From UBA1426 sp052034085 (lineage in GTDB: Bacteria > Bacillota > Clostridia > Peptostreptococcales > Anaerovoracaceae): a stretch of 64,000 nt of DNA. A program made the position numbers and the translations under genes. Below are positions 23,303 to 30,896 of the stretch, piece after piece. The DNA is taken from NCBI GenBank assembly GCA_052034085.1, contig JBPOJA010000009.1, positions 1 to 64,000 of the forward strand. The letters run 5' to 3'. How positions within the stretch are numbered: position 1 is the stretch's first letter; every line of letters starts with the position of its first letter. The notes under the pieces are model-generated. The model worked only from the letters and a program-made list of their open reading frames with translations. It made no database searches and had not been told where the DNA came from.

Positions 23303-23981
23303 CCCCAGAACGAAGCTGATAGTGGTGATTTGTCTTTCTTCAATGGCAGTTCTGATGAACAACCTGTTTGTTTTGCTGGCTTTATCTGCAATTTCCTTTA
23401 TCTTGCTGCTCCTTTTAAAAGTGAATCTGACCGGTGTCTTTGCCAGAATCAGACTCTTATTTGCGGCAGTTGTTTTTGTTGGTATAATGCAAATCGTTTT
23501 CGCAAAAGAGAACGGGCTGGTTATGGCAGGAGAGTTTTTGCTGCGAATGCTCGTAATCGTAGCTTCTGCAGCCGTCCTGACCACCTGCAGCAGCAGAGAA
23601 ATAATTCAGGGTATGGTAAAGATGGGACTTCCTTACGAAATCGCTTTCATGGCGGTTCTGGGCATACGTTTTCTGCCCGCCTTCAAAGAGGAGTTTCAGG
23701 ACGCTGTGGTTGCAATAAGGCTGAGAGGCATAGATTTTATGTCTTTGAGATTGAGGCAAAAAATAGACCTTATTTCCAAGGCTTTTATGCCTGTGGCAGC
23801 AGGTGCCATCATCCAGTCCAGAGCATTATCCATGTCCATTGAGATGAGGGGCTTCAGAAGCAAAGCCAAAAGGACGGAATATAAGGTGCTGAAACTCAAG
23901 GCCGCAGATTGCATAATTATGGGATTTTCAGTTTTTATTACAGTCTTTGCCCTGATTGGTTATTATAGATATTTGGCATAG
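23295..23981 (+). CDS. ECF transporter transmembrane (T) component
   Basis: A 228-residue membrane protein with about five to six spans that links the S component to the ATPases. The coupling-helix marks of EcfT are visible as AIRLRGID (about residues 139-146) and EMRGFRSKAKRT (about 184-195), the two short Ala-Arg-Gly-like motifs that dock into the ATPase grooves. The start ATG overlaps the second ATPase by 8 bases. With the upstream genes it completes an S-A-A'-T module in a single operon. Confidence 0.9.
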   Translation: MVDPRTKLIVVICLSSMAVLMNNLFVLLALSAISFILLLLLKVNLTGVFARIRLLFAAVVFVGIMQIVFAKENGLVMAGEFLLRMLVIVASAAVLTTCSSREIIQGMVKMGLPYEIAFMAVLGIRFLPAFKEEFQDAVVAIRLRGIDFMSLRLRQKIDLISKAFMPVAAGAIIQSRALSMSIEMRGFRSKAKRTEYKVLKLKAADCIIMGFSVFITVFALIGYYRYLA

Positions 23982-23993
23982 AAAGGAAGTTAC

Positions 23994-24521
23994 ATGAAAG
24001 TATTTTCTGTATTTGGAATCTCTGACACCGGCAAAACGACCACTGCAGAGTGCATAATATCAGAACTTGTCAGACGGGGATACAGAGTGGGATCTGTCAA
24101 GGACATTCATTTCAGTGGTTTCGCAATGGACAGAGAAGGAACCGATACCTGGCGACATGGCCGGGCCGGAGCCGAACTGGTAACAGCAAGAGGGCTGTAT
24201 GAAACAGACGTGCTTTTTCCTAAACGGCTTCCCATAGATAAACTGCTTGAAATTTATGACCAGGACTATGTGGTTCTGGAGGGTTCCAATAATTTCCTGG
24301 GCCCTGCAATTATTTCTGCAGGCAAAACAGAGGAGATTGAAACAAGAATGAGAGACACAGTGTTTGCCATAGTGGGTCAGATTTCCAATACTATAAACGA
24401 ATATAAAGGGCTGCCGGTTCTGGATGCCAGGAAAGATATAGAAAAACTGCTTGAGCTTATTGAAAAAAATGTGCCGGAATGGAAAGGACAGACAGAATGG
24501 ATAGAGAAGGAAGAGGCATGA
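23994..24521 (+). CDS. mobB: MobB-like molybdopterin nucleotide-linked GTPase
   Basis: A 175-residue P-loop protein of the MobB family, which binds GTP and assists the attachment of a nucleotide to molybdopterin in the cytoplasm. The family pattern is clear: P-loop GISDTGKTT (residues about 8-16, where most MobB have G-x-S-G-S-G-K-T), VKDIHFSGFAMDREGTDTW and RHGRAGAELV, matching the MobB K-H/D-...-D-x-x-G-x-D-T/S-W-R-x-R/G-x-A-G-A block. A GGAAGT site precedes the ATG. It sits between the ECF T gene and a lipoprotein gene, which overlaps it by 4 bases. Its place in the operon ties the importer to molybdenum/tungsten cofactor metabolism. No MobA or MoeA is nearby. Confidence 0.82.
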   Translation: MKVFSVFGISDTGKTTTAECIISELVRRGYRVGSVKDIHFSGFAMDREGTDTWRHGRAGAELVTARGLYETDVLFPKRLPIDKLLEIYDQDYVVLEGSNNFLGPAIISAGKTEEIETRMRDTVFAIVGQISNTINEYKGLPVLDARKDIEKLLELIEKNVPEWKGQTEWIEKEEA

Positions 24522-26182
24522 GAAGAAAAATATTTTCGACGGTTCTTGCCATACTCCTGCTGATTTTGATTAATGGCTGTACCCGGGAAGAGGCTATAAA
24601 TGCTGAACCTTTTTCATTTATATATATGGGAGATTCTCAGGCAGATCCTGACACAGGAGATTATTCCGGCTGGGGTGAATTGCTCGCTTTGGCAGCGGCA
24701 GACGAAAGCAAACCGGAACTATTGCTTTTAGGCGGCGATATGGTCAATGATGGAAGCAGCCAACGGGAGTGGGATGACTTTTTCGCCGCTGGCGCCGAAA
24801 ACCTTAAAAACCTCGAATTATACACGACTGTAGGCAACCACGACAATACACGGCTTTATGAGGAAATCTTCCGGAGACCGGGCTTTTATTCTTTTGATAA
24901 AGGCGAAGTTCATTTTGTAGTTCTGGACAGCAATACTATGGGAGCCGCATCGGAACAGGATGTGGAATGGCTGAGAAATGACCTCAGTCAAACCAGTCAA
25001 AGCTATAAAATTGCCATGTTTCATCATCCGGCATATACAGCGATAGATAATCCAAAGGATGAAATAAGGGCAAATACAATAAGGGAAAATTTCATTCCCA
25101 TAATGGAGGAATATGGGGTGCAGCTGGTTCTGACAGGACACCATCACGTTTATATGAGAACCCACCCAATGCGGGACAACCATATATGTCCGAATGGAAT
25201 AGTTTACATCACCGGCGTTTCGGGTGCCAAGCAATATCAGCCTGCTTACAGAGACTATGCAGCTTTCTCTTTGGGAGATGAACCAGTTTATACAATAGTA
25301 ACGGTAAATGAAGAAGGGATTGCGGTAAAAACCTATGATTCCAGCGGAATCTTGGTAGATGAGAGTTTTCTGTCCAGAAAGAACAGGGAAGTGAAACTGT
25401 CAGGCGACCAGGAAAACATGGAAATCCGACTGGTTTCAGAAGCAGACGGGAAAGAAATCAAATACAGTTTGAAGGATCTGGCCCGGCTTGAGGAAATAGG
25501 CTGGGAACATGCATATTCAAGTGTTAACAACTGGCCTTCGCCCGTTGTGTGCTCTGCAAAGGGTTTCAGGCTCAGGAAGGTGCTGGAAGCGGCAGGCTTA
25601 TATGAAAATATGAAGACAGTCACCGTCTGCTCATATGATGGTTATGAAATGTCATTTACCAAGGCTCAGTTGTTTGAAAAATCCCGCTGGTATTTTCCCC
25701 GGTTTGAGGAGAGTTCGACTGAGGGCGCGGAACCTGTAGAGGCAATACTGGCATATGCTCATAAAGACGGAACGACGGTCGTCCGGGATGCCGAGCCGGG
25801 AAAGCTCAGATTAATTTTTGGTCAGAGCCATGTGGATGAACATACCAACCCCGCTTTTGTGGATGATGTTTCAAAAATTATAGTCTCTTTTGAAGAGGCG
25901 GAAAGCTGGGCAATGCCGGGAACATTTCCAAAAGAAGGGAGTATCGCATTGAGGGAAACTGTAAAACTTCAGCATCCTTTCATAGGGCTTGTCAAGCTGC
26001 ATTACACCATTGATGGAAGCGAACCCACCGAGCTTTCAACAATGTACAATACCAGCACATACCAGCCTGAACTCAATAAGCCTATTATTATTAAAGGCGA
26101 TACAGTCATAAAAGCTTATGCCACAGGCTATGGAAAGAATGACAGCCCGGTGGCCGTATTTAGATTTACAGCAACAGATTAG
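24518..26182 (+). CDS. Lipoprotein: metallophosphoesterase with SUOX-like and chitobiase C-terminal-type domains
   Basis: A 554-residue lipoprotein. ATG 24518 overlaps the mobB stop and gives a clean lipoprotein signal (hydrophobic run, then LINGC). Residues about 30-270 are a calcineurin-like metallophosphoesterase with metal-binding motifs GDSQAD, LLLGGDMVND, GNHDN, FHHPAY and TGHHHVY. A SUOX-like domain follows (about 313-461) with SSVNNWPSP, GFRLRKVLEAAGL and SYDGYEMSF, then a chitobiase C-terminal-type domain (about 480-554) with VKLHYTIDGSEPTELS. The phosphoesterase would act outside the membrane. Removing a phosphate or nucleotide from a cofactor before uptake is an attractive role but is inferred only from operon context. 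Confidence 0.85.
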   Translation: MRRKIFSTVLAILLLILINGCTREEAINAEPFSFIYMGDSQADPDTGDYSGWGELLALAAADESKPELLLLGGDMVNDGSSQREWDDFFAAGAENLKNLELYTTVGNHDNTRLYEEIFRRPGFYSFDKGEVHFVVLDSNTMGAASEQDVEWLRNDLSQTSQSYKIAMFHHPAYTAIDNPKDEIRANTIRENFIPIMEEYGVQLVLTGHHHVYMRTHPMRDNHICPNGIVYITGVSGAKQYQPAYRDYAAFSLGDEPVYTIVTVNEEGIAVKTYDSSGILVDESFLSRKNREVKLSGDQENMEIRLVSEADGKEIKYSLKDLARLEEIGWEHAYSSVNNWPSPVVCSAKGFRLRKVLEAAGLYENMKTVTVCSYDGYEMSFTKAQLFEKSRWYFPRFEESSTEGAEPVEAILAYAHKDGTTVVRDAEPGKLRLIFGQSHVDEHTNPAFVDDVSKIIVSFEEAESWAMPGTFPKEGSIALRETVKLQHPFIGLVKLHYTIDGSEPTELSTMYNTSTYQPELNKPIIIKGDTVIKAYATGYGKNDSPVAVFRFTATD

Positions 26183-26198
26183 AGAGGAAGTTAAGGGC

Positions 26199-28187
26199 AT
26201 GAAGAGAATACTTTTGAGTCTTGCATTAATCATTATGGCAATATCAGTCACACTGGGCGGATGCGGCAATAGTGGAGCCGGAAGCGGGGATCCGGATTAC
26301 GAGGCCAGGACCATATTCATTGAAGGCATCCACAAGGGTGATGACGGCGAAAGTACAATCGAGGCTATAAGCATCGCTGAACTAAGGGAATTGCCTCAAC
26401 ACGAACTGGATGCAAGCTTTAAAAGAACAACTGGCATGGTTGAAGAATATGCGATGAAAGGCCCTTATTTAAGAGATATTATCAACCTCTTTGGGGTGGA
26501 TTTGTCCGACTTTGCAGGAATGGGTGTCATGGGCAGTGACGGCTACTATTGTCTGCTTTCCAGGGAAGTTATAGATGCAACTCCCGACCTTATGCTGGCT
26601 CTGGTTGTTGATGGAGCTGCAAAACTGGAGGATGACAAAGCTCCTGCATGGCTGGCAGTACAAGGTCAGTTCGGGCCTTACTGGGTTAAAATGGTTGAAA
26701 AAATCATTCTTTACGACCAGATCCCTGATAAGGACATAAATTCCATTTGGGTGTTTTCAGCACTGGCCGAAGGAATAGAACCTTTTGAATATGAGTATTA
26801 TGGGAGCAAGGATGCATCAATAGAACTGGGACAGATTTTTTCCCGGCTTGATAAAGTTGACAACCGAGCCTTTTTCACAATGAAATCTGCAGACGGCTTT
26901 AAAAAGGACGAGGCCATTAATATTGTGAAGTCCAGATATTATATTAAGGTTGAGGGTGAGGATGCGCCTACTAACATTTCACCATATATAAAACTGGGAA
27001 TGAATGTTCATAATATTTCATGGATTTCCACCAATGAAGATGCGGCGATTTTTCCTGAAAAATTGCTGGAATACATGGATGTTGTGGAAATGGGTGGAAA
27101 GAAAGGCATTCCTCTTTCGGAACTCCTTTACGAAACTGAGGTGGAGAAATTAAAAGGCGAAACTTTTGACATTCTGGGTGTTGACGGCGAAAAACTTACA
27201 GTGCCGGGGGAAGACCTTTTCAAAGGAATACTGGTCTCAGACGGTAAAGGAGGAGCGGGAGTTTATTGGGATGCTGATACAAATCATGAAAATATAGAAA
27301 AACTGCTGCGCATTCGCAGACATAAAGAGCCCTCTGTCCCGGACGAAGAAGTTGAAATCATTGAAAATGAGGAGCCGGATACCGATGATGACATCACCCG
27401 ACCTCAAATTGGGAGCAGCAAAAAAAATGCTGATACCATACTTTCCGTTACCGGTGACGGGCTTAGAGAGGATATATTTTTTTCCCTTAAAGATCTTAAG
27501 GAACTGATGAATCTGTCTTCACAAAAAGCTTATATCGAGCAGATTTTTTCTGTAACCAACAACTGGCCTACAAAAAAATACCAGGTGGCTAAAGGGGTCG
27601 ATCTAACTGTATTGCTGAAAGTCGCAGGCATTAAAGATAGTGCGAAATTGTTTGAAATTGCAGCATCAGACGGCTATTATGTTCATCTGACAAAAGAGCA
27701 GCTGCTGGGTGAACGTTTTTATTATCCCGGTCTGGCTGATGGAAACAGCACGGGCAGCATAGTGGTAAAACCCGTCCTGGCCTGGGCGTGGGAAAATGAT
27801 ACAAAAGATATTTCAAAAGCCAAAGAGGGCGATTTGAGACTGATGATAGGGCAGCAGGGATTAAATGATGTAAATACCGCACCCTCCGTGCAGAAAGTCA
27901 TAAGTATAGCAGTTTCTTCCGATGATCCGGGGAAATGGGCTCCACCTGCTGTAGCTGTTAAGGATGGTCATCTGGTCTTTTCTCACGACCACATGGATCA
28001 GGTTAAGCTGCACTACACGCTGGATGGCTCAATGCCGGATTACAACAGTCCGGTATACAACCCCAGCACTTCGTATTTCCAACCTCAGTTGATAAAGCCC
28101 ATACCTGTGTCAGGTAGCGGAAAATTGAGAGTTAAAGCCATAGGGTATGGGAAAAATGACAGCGAGGTGATAGAGTTTGACTATTAA
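26199..28187 (+). CDS. Lipoprotein with three SUOX-like domains and a chitobiase C-terminal-type domain
   Basis: A 662-residue lipoprotein. ATG 26199 is chosen because AGAGAGGAAG lies just upstream and the signal (LLSLALIIMAISVTLGGC) starts immediately. Three SUOX-like units are seen: about 38-178 (GPYLRDIINLFGV, MGSDGYYCLL, GPYWVKMVEKI), a more divergent one about 181-351, and about 411-577 (SVTNNWPTKK, GVDLTVLLKVAGI, ASDGYYVHL, DLRLMIG). An acidic linker (about 380-410) separates the second and third. The C-terminus (about 588-662) is a chitobiase C-terminal-type domain with VKLHYTLDGSMPDYNSPVY. It should sit on the outer face of the membrane below the S-layer proteins. No enzyme domain is recognised. 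Confidence 0.82.
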   Translation: MKRILLSLALIIMAISVTLGGCGNSGAGSGDPDYEARTIFIEGIHKGDDGESTIEAISIAELRELPQHELDASFKRTTGMVEEYAMKGPYLRDIINLFGVDLSDFAGMGVMGSDGYYCLLSREVIDATPDLMLALVVDGAAKLEDDKAPAWLAVQGQFGPYWVKMVEKIILYDQIPDKDINSIWVFSALAEGIEPFEYEYYGSKDASIELGQIFSRLDKVDNRAFFTMKSADGFKKDEAINIVKSRYYIKVEGEDAPTNISPYIKLGMNVHNISWISTNEDAAIFPEKLLEYMDVVEMGGKKGIPLSELLYETEVEKLKGETFDILGVDGEKLTVPGEDLFKGILVSDGKGGAGVYWDADTNHENIEKLLRIRRHKEPSVPDEEVEIIENEEPDTDDDITRPQIGSSKKNADTILSVTGDGLREDIFFSLKDLKELMNLSSQKAYIEQIFSVTNNWPTKKYQVAKGVDLTVLLKVAGIKDSAKLFEIAASDGYYVHLTKEQLLGERFYYPGLADGNSTGSIVVKPVLAWAWENDTKDISKAKEGDLRLMIGQQGLNDVNTAPSVQKVISIAVSSDDPGKWAPPAVAVKDGHLVFSHDHMDQVKLHYTLDGSMPDYNSPVYNPSTSYFQPQLIKPIPVSGSGKLRVKAIGYGKNDSEVIEFDY

Positions 28188-29223
28188 AATGCTGTTGAAT
28201 AAGTATGCTGTTTTGGGAGTTATAGTAATAGCAATTCTCTCGGCGGGAGCGTATTTTTTATTCATTTATGAAAGCAAAGAGCTTACGGAAGCGGAATTGG
28301 AAGCATTCAATCAGATTTACCAGATAGAATTGAATAATGATGATTTTCAAATGGTTACCAATGAATTTCTTACGGGCGAAACCAGGAAAAAATTTAAAGC
28401 AGTTAAAAAAGTATTTGCCCTGCCCCAAGGCGATTACGCATTTATCAGCAAACCGGTTGCTTATAACGGGCCGGTTACTTTGGCGGTGGCCATTGACGGA
28501 GAAAGCGGCAATACCGTGGGTATGAGAATTGTGGAACATGAAGAGACAGAACATTATGTCAGGGACATGGGCAGCTATTGGTTTATAGACAGATTCAAAG
28601 GCAAAAGCTCAGAAAAATATCTTAAAACCGTAAAACTAAATGCAAGGAACAGTGACGAAATAGTGCTGATAACGGGTGCTACAATAACGACCGATGGTAT
28701 TGTGAATGGTGTGAATGCCTGTATGGGCGTTTACAATGATAAAGTCCTGGGCATAGAATCCGATGCTGTGCCTTATATGGTTCGTTTTGAAAAAGACGAG
28801 GGCGAGGGGCCGGAAGAAACGGAAACCATAGCAATCAGAGCTTATGGGGTTGTCCTGGGCGAAGTGAGCCTCGACGATATTAAAAATATGCCATCTGTAA
28901 GGCGGAAGATTACCATCAATTCCACGGCGGGAACAACAAGTCATGATTTCCGCGGCACACTGCTTGCCAACGTGATTGCTGCATTTGATGAGACTTTGCT
29001 GAGTGATTATGCGGTTGTGCAGCCAATAGGAGTAGATGATTATATTTCCAACATTTCCATGGAGGAAGTTTTGGCTGAAAATAAGGTATATATTATGTAT
29101 GAGGATCAGGGGGAACCTCTTCTGAAAAAAAATGGCAAACCCGGCGCAATGAGAGTTGTGGTTCTGGATGACTTTTTCGGCCAGAGATTTACCAATTATC
29201 TGATTGAAATCGTATTGGAGTAA
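28177..29223 (+). CDS. Membrane-anchored FMN-binding domain fused to a SUOX-like domain
   Basis: A 348-residue protein. TTG 28177 is preferred (GAGGTGAT lies 7 bases upstream) and it overlaps the previous gene by 11 bases; ATG 28189 is the alternative. An N-terminal anchor (about 9-30) leads to an FMN-binding domain (about 75-188) with LITGATITT, where the second Thr of TGAT (about residue 169) is the position flavinylated by ApbE in NqrC/RnfG-type domains. The Asp normally three residues before the first Thr is Val here. A SUOX-like domain (about 215-348) follows, with GTLLANVIAAF, VYIMYEDQGEPL and AMRVVVLDDFFGQRFTNYL. An external flavin electron carrier tied to the SUOX system is suggested. 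No ApbE gene is in the window. Confidence 0.83.
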   Translation: MTIKMLLNKYAVLGVIVIAILSAGAYFLFIYESKELTEAELEAFNQIYQIELNNDDFQMVTNEFLTGETRKKFKAVKKVFALPQGDYAFISKPVAYNGPVTLAVAIDGESGNTVGMRIVEHEETEHYVRDMGSYWFIDRFKGKSSEKYLKTVKLNARNSDEIVLITGATITTDGIVNGVNACMGVYNDKVLGIESDAVPYMVRFEKDEGEGPEETETIAIRAYGVVLGEVSLDDIKNMPSVRRKITINSTAGTTSHDFRGTLLANVIAAFDETLLSDYAVVQPIGVDDYISNISMEEVLAENKVYIMYEDQGEPLLKKNGKPGAMRVVVLDDFFGQRFTNYLIEIVLE

Positions 29224-29227
29224 GCTG

Positions 29228-29482
29228 ATGAAAATTAACATCTTGAAATTCAAAGCTCTGATTTCGACCCTGTTGATTATTATCGTAATTCTTATGTTTA
29301 TAACAGGCGGCGTATTATACTTTTCTGAGTATGGCATGTGGCTGGTTTTCACCAGAAAGGCCATTAAGAATTTCCATGTTTTTTTGGCTCTAATAATGGG
29401 GTTATGTGTGATTATTCACTTCGCTCTGAATTTCAAAACGTATGCCGTCGAACTGAGAAAATTAGGGGAAAAAAGAGAGTAA
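29228..29482 (+). CDS. Small two-span membrane protein, DUF4405-like (cytochrome b-like half)
   Basis: An 84-residue protein with two membrane spans (about 11-32 and 50-70). It carries NFHVFLALIMG and IIHFALNFK, two His in the second span about 13 residues apart, the pattern of the DUF4405 family whose members are thought to bind heme and often accompany FMN-binding domains. ATG 29228 begins 4 bases after the FMN-protein stop. It is the last gene of the surface operon and could pass electrons between the membrane and the flavin protein. Start upstream (29204) is possible but overlaps the previous gene more. Confidence 0.65.
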   Translation: MKINILKFKALISTLLIIIVILMFITGGVLYFSEYGMWLVFTRKAIKNFHVFLALIMGLCVIIHFALNFKTYAVELRKLGEKRE

Positions 29483-29499
29483 AATATAAGAATTTATCG

Positions 29500-29528
29500 T
29501 TGACTTTGAAAAAACCTTATGTTAAGAT
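29500..29528 (+). promoter_or_regulatory. Promoter of the tRNA array
   Basis: TTGACT (29500-29505), a 17-base spacer and TAAGAT (29523-29528) form a good sigma-A promoter 40 bases before the first tRNA. Confidence 0.7.
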
Positions 29529-29568
29529 GAAAATCGGCTCTTTGAGAAATCAGAATATCAGGAGATCA

Positions 29569-29644
29569 GGGCGCATAGCTCAGCTGGGAGAGCACCTGCC
29601 TTACAAGCAGGGGGTCACAGGTTCAAGCCCTGTTGCGCCCACCA
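29569..29644 (+). tRNA. tRNA-Val (TAC)
   Basis: Cloverleaf with acceptor GGGCGCA pairing TGCGCCC, anticodon loop CTTACAA, TTCAAGC T-loop and an encoded ACCA end. First of fifteen tRNAs. Confidence 0.95.
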
Positions 29645-29647
29645 AGT

Positions 29648-29724
29648 GGCCTGGTAGTTCAGTTGGTTAGAATGCCAGCCTGTCACGCTGGAGGTCGTCG
29701 GTTCGAGCCCGATCCAGGTCGCCA
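29648..29724 (+). tRNA. tRNA-Asp (GTC)
   Basis: Acceptor GGCCTGG pairs CCAGGTC; anticodon loop CTGTCAC on a CCAGC/GCTGG stem; CCA end encoded. Confidence 0.95.
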
Positions 29725-29743
29725 ACTTTTTTAGGAAATCCGT

Positions 29744-29818
29744 GCTGGTGTGGCTCAAAGGTAGAGCAGCTGATTTGTAATCAGCAGGTTGGGGGTTCGA
29801 TTCCCTCCACCAGCTCCA
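29744..29818 (+). tRNA. tRNA-Thr (TGT)
   Basis: Acceptor GCTGGTG pairs CACCAGC; anticodon loop TTTGTAA on GCTGA/TCAGC; encoded TCCA end. Confidence 0.95.
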
Positions 29819-29876
29819 GCGGAACCATTAGCCTGATAAATGATTGCTGAGTTTGTACATTGAAAGTTAAATATCT

Positions 29877-29961
29877 GGAGGGATGCCCGAGAGGCTAAAG
29901 GGGGCGGACTGTAAATCCGTTAGCGCAGCTTTCGATGGTTCGAATCCATCTCCCTCCACCA
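29877..29961 (+). tRNA. tRNA-Tyr (GTA)
   Basis: An 85-base tRNA with a long variable arm; acceptor GGAGGGA pairs TCCCTCC; anticodon loop CTGTAAA; encoded ACCA end. The long variable arm is normal for bacterial tRNA-Tyr. Confidence 0.95.
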
Positions 29962-29969
29962 TTTTTTAA

Positions 29970-30044
29970 GCGGAAGTGGCTCAGGGGTAGAGCATCGCCT
30001 TGCCAAGGCGAGGGTCGCGAGTTCGAATCTCGTCTTCCGCTCCA
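29970..30044 (+). tRNA. tRNA-Gly (GCC)
   Basis: Acceptor GCGGAAG pairs CTTCCGC; anticodon loop TTGCCAA; encoded TCCA end. Confidence 0.95.
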
Positions 30045-30051
30045 AAATTTT

Positions 30052-30125
30052 GCGGATGTAGTTCAATGGTAGAACATCAGCCTTCCAAGCTGATAGCGTG
30101 AGTTCGATTCTCATCATCCGCTCCA
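30052..30125 (+). tRNA. tRNA-Gly (TCC)
   Basis: Acceptor GCGGATG pairs CATCCGC; anticodon loop CTTCCAA on ATCAGC/GCTGAT; encoded TCCA end. It is the second glycine isoacceptor in a row. Confidence 0.95.
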
Positions 30126-30129
30126 CCGG

Positions 30130-30206
30130 GGGTCCATAGCTCAGTTGGATAGAGCAACGGCCTTCTAAGCCGTGTGTCCGGGGTTCGAATCCCTGTGGGC
30201 TCACCA
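30130..30206 (+). tRNA. tRNA-Arg (TCT)
   Basis: Anticodon loop CTTCTAA on an ACGGC/GCCGT stem. The acceptor GGGTCCA pairs TGGGCTC with two G-T wobbles. ACCA end encoded. Confidence 0.93.
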
Positions 30207-30213
30207 TTTTAAG

Positions 30214-30289
30214 TGGGGTATAGCCAAGCCGGTAAGGCAACGGACTTTGACTCCGTCATTCGTAGGTTCGAGTCCTGCTACCCCAGCCA
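30214..30289 (+). tRNA. tRNA-Gln (TTG)
   Basis: Acceptor TGGGGTA pairs TACCCCA (U1-A72 as usual for Gln); anticodon loop CTTTGAC; encoded GCCA end. Confidence 0.95.
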
Positions 30290-30292
30290 CAT

Positions 30293-30368
30293 GACCCATT
30301 AGCTCAGGCGGCAGAGCACTTGACTTTTAATCAAGGTGTCCCGCGTTCGAATCGCGGATGGGTCACCA
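30293..30368 (+). tRNA. tRNA-Lys (TTT)
   Basis: Acceptor GACCCAT pairs ATGGGTC; anticodon loop CTTTTAA; encoded ACCA end. Confidence 0.95.
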
Positions 30369-30388
30369 TTCTTTTGGACGTCGCCTGT

Positions 30389-30477
30389 GGAGAGGTGTCC
30401 GAGCGGTTTAAGGAGCTGGTCTTGAAAACCAGTGACTCCGAAAGGGGCCGTGGGTTCGAATCCCACCCTCTCCGCCA
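30389..30477 (+). tRNA. tRNA-Ser (TGA)
   Basis: An 89-base class II tRNA; acceptor GGAGAGG pairs CCTCTCC; anticodon loop CTTGAAA; long variable arm; encoded GCCA end. Confidence 0.95.
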
Positions 30478-30509
30478 AGGAATAACCTTATAAGGGTGAT
30501 ATTCAAAAA

Positions 30510-30600
30510 GGAGAAGTACTCAAGAGGCTCAAGAGGACGGTTTGCTAAACCGTTAGGCTGGGCAACCGGTGCGTGGGTTCGAATCCCACCTTCTCCGCCA
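30510..30600 (+). tRNA. tRNA-Ser (GCT)
   Basis: A 91-base class II tRNA; acceptor GGAGAAG pairs CTTCTCC; anticodon loop TTGCTAA; long variable arm; encoded GCCA end. Confidence 0.95.
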
Positions 30601-30605
30601 TGTGC

Positions 30606-30681
30606 AGGGGTATAGCTCAGTTGGTAGAGCAGTGGTCTCCAAAACCACGTGCCGAGGGTTCGAATCCTTCTACCCCTGCCA
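30606..30681 (+). tRNA. tRNA-Trp (CCA)
   Basis: Acceptor AGGGGTA pairs TACCCCT; anticodon loop CTCCAAA on GTGGT/ACCAC; encoded GCCA end. Confidence 0.95.
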
Positions 30682-30698
30682 AAACACCGTATGACCAA

Positions 30699-30775
<77 letters not shown>

Positions 30776-30798
30776 GCGGCGCATTAGCTGCATGGCGT

Positions 30799-30875
30799 GG
30801 GCCATTAGCTCAGTCGGTCAGAGCATCCGGCTCATAACCGGCAGGTCCGGGGTTCAAGTCCCTGATGGCCCACCA
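30799..30875 (+). tRNA. tRNA-Met or tRNA-Ile2 (CAT)
   Basis: Acceptor GGGCCAT pairs ATGGCCC; anticodon loop CTCATAA. The paired first base and absence of the initiator GGG/CCC anticodon stem exclude initiator tRNA. Whether it is elongator Met or a lysidine-modified Ile tRNA is not settled here. Confidence 0.9.
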
Positions 30876-30896
30876 CAATTTTTATAGGTTTTACTT

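Noticed and set aside
24479..24517. Upstream start of the phosphoesterase lipoprotein
   Set aside because: It would place 13 charged residues before the lipoprotein signal; ATG 24518 overlapping the mobB stop fits better.
29920..30240. Minus-strand open frame across tRNA genes with repeated GFEPRTHGL and MDSNHR-like strings
   Set aside because: Such strings are the well-known false translation of the antisense of tRNA T-arms. All of this stretch is explained by tRNA-Tyr to tRNA-Gln.
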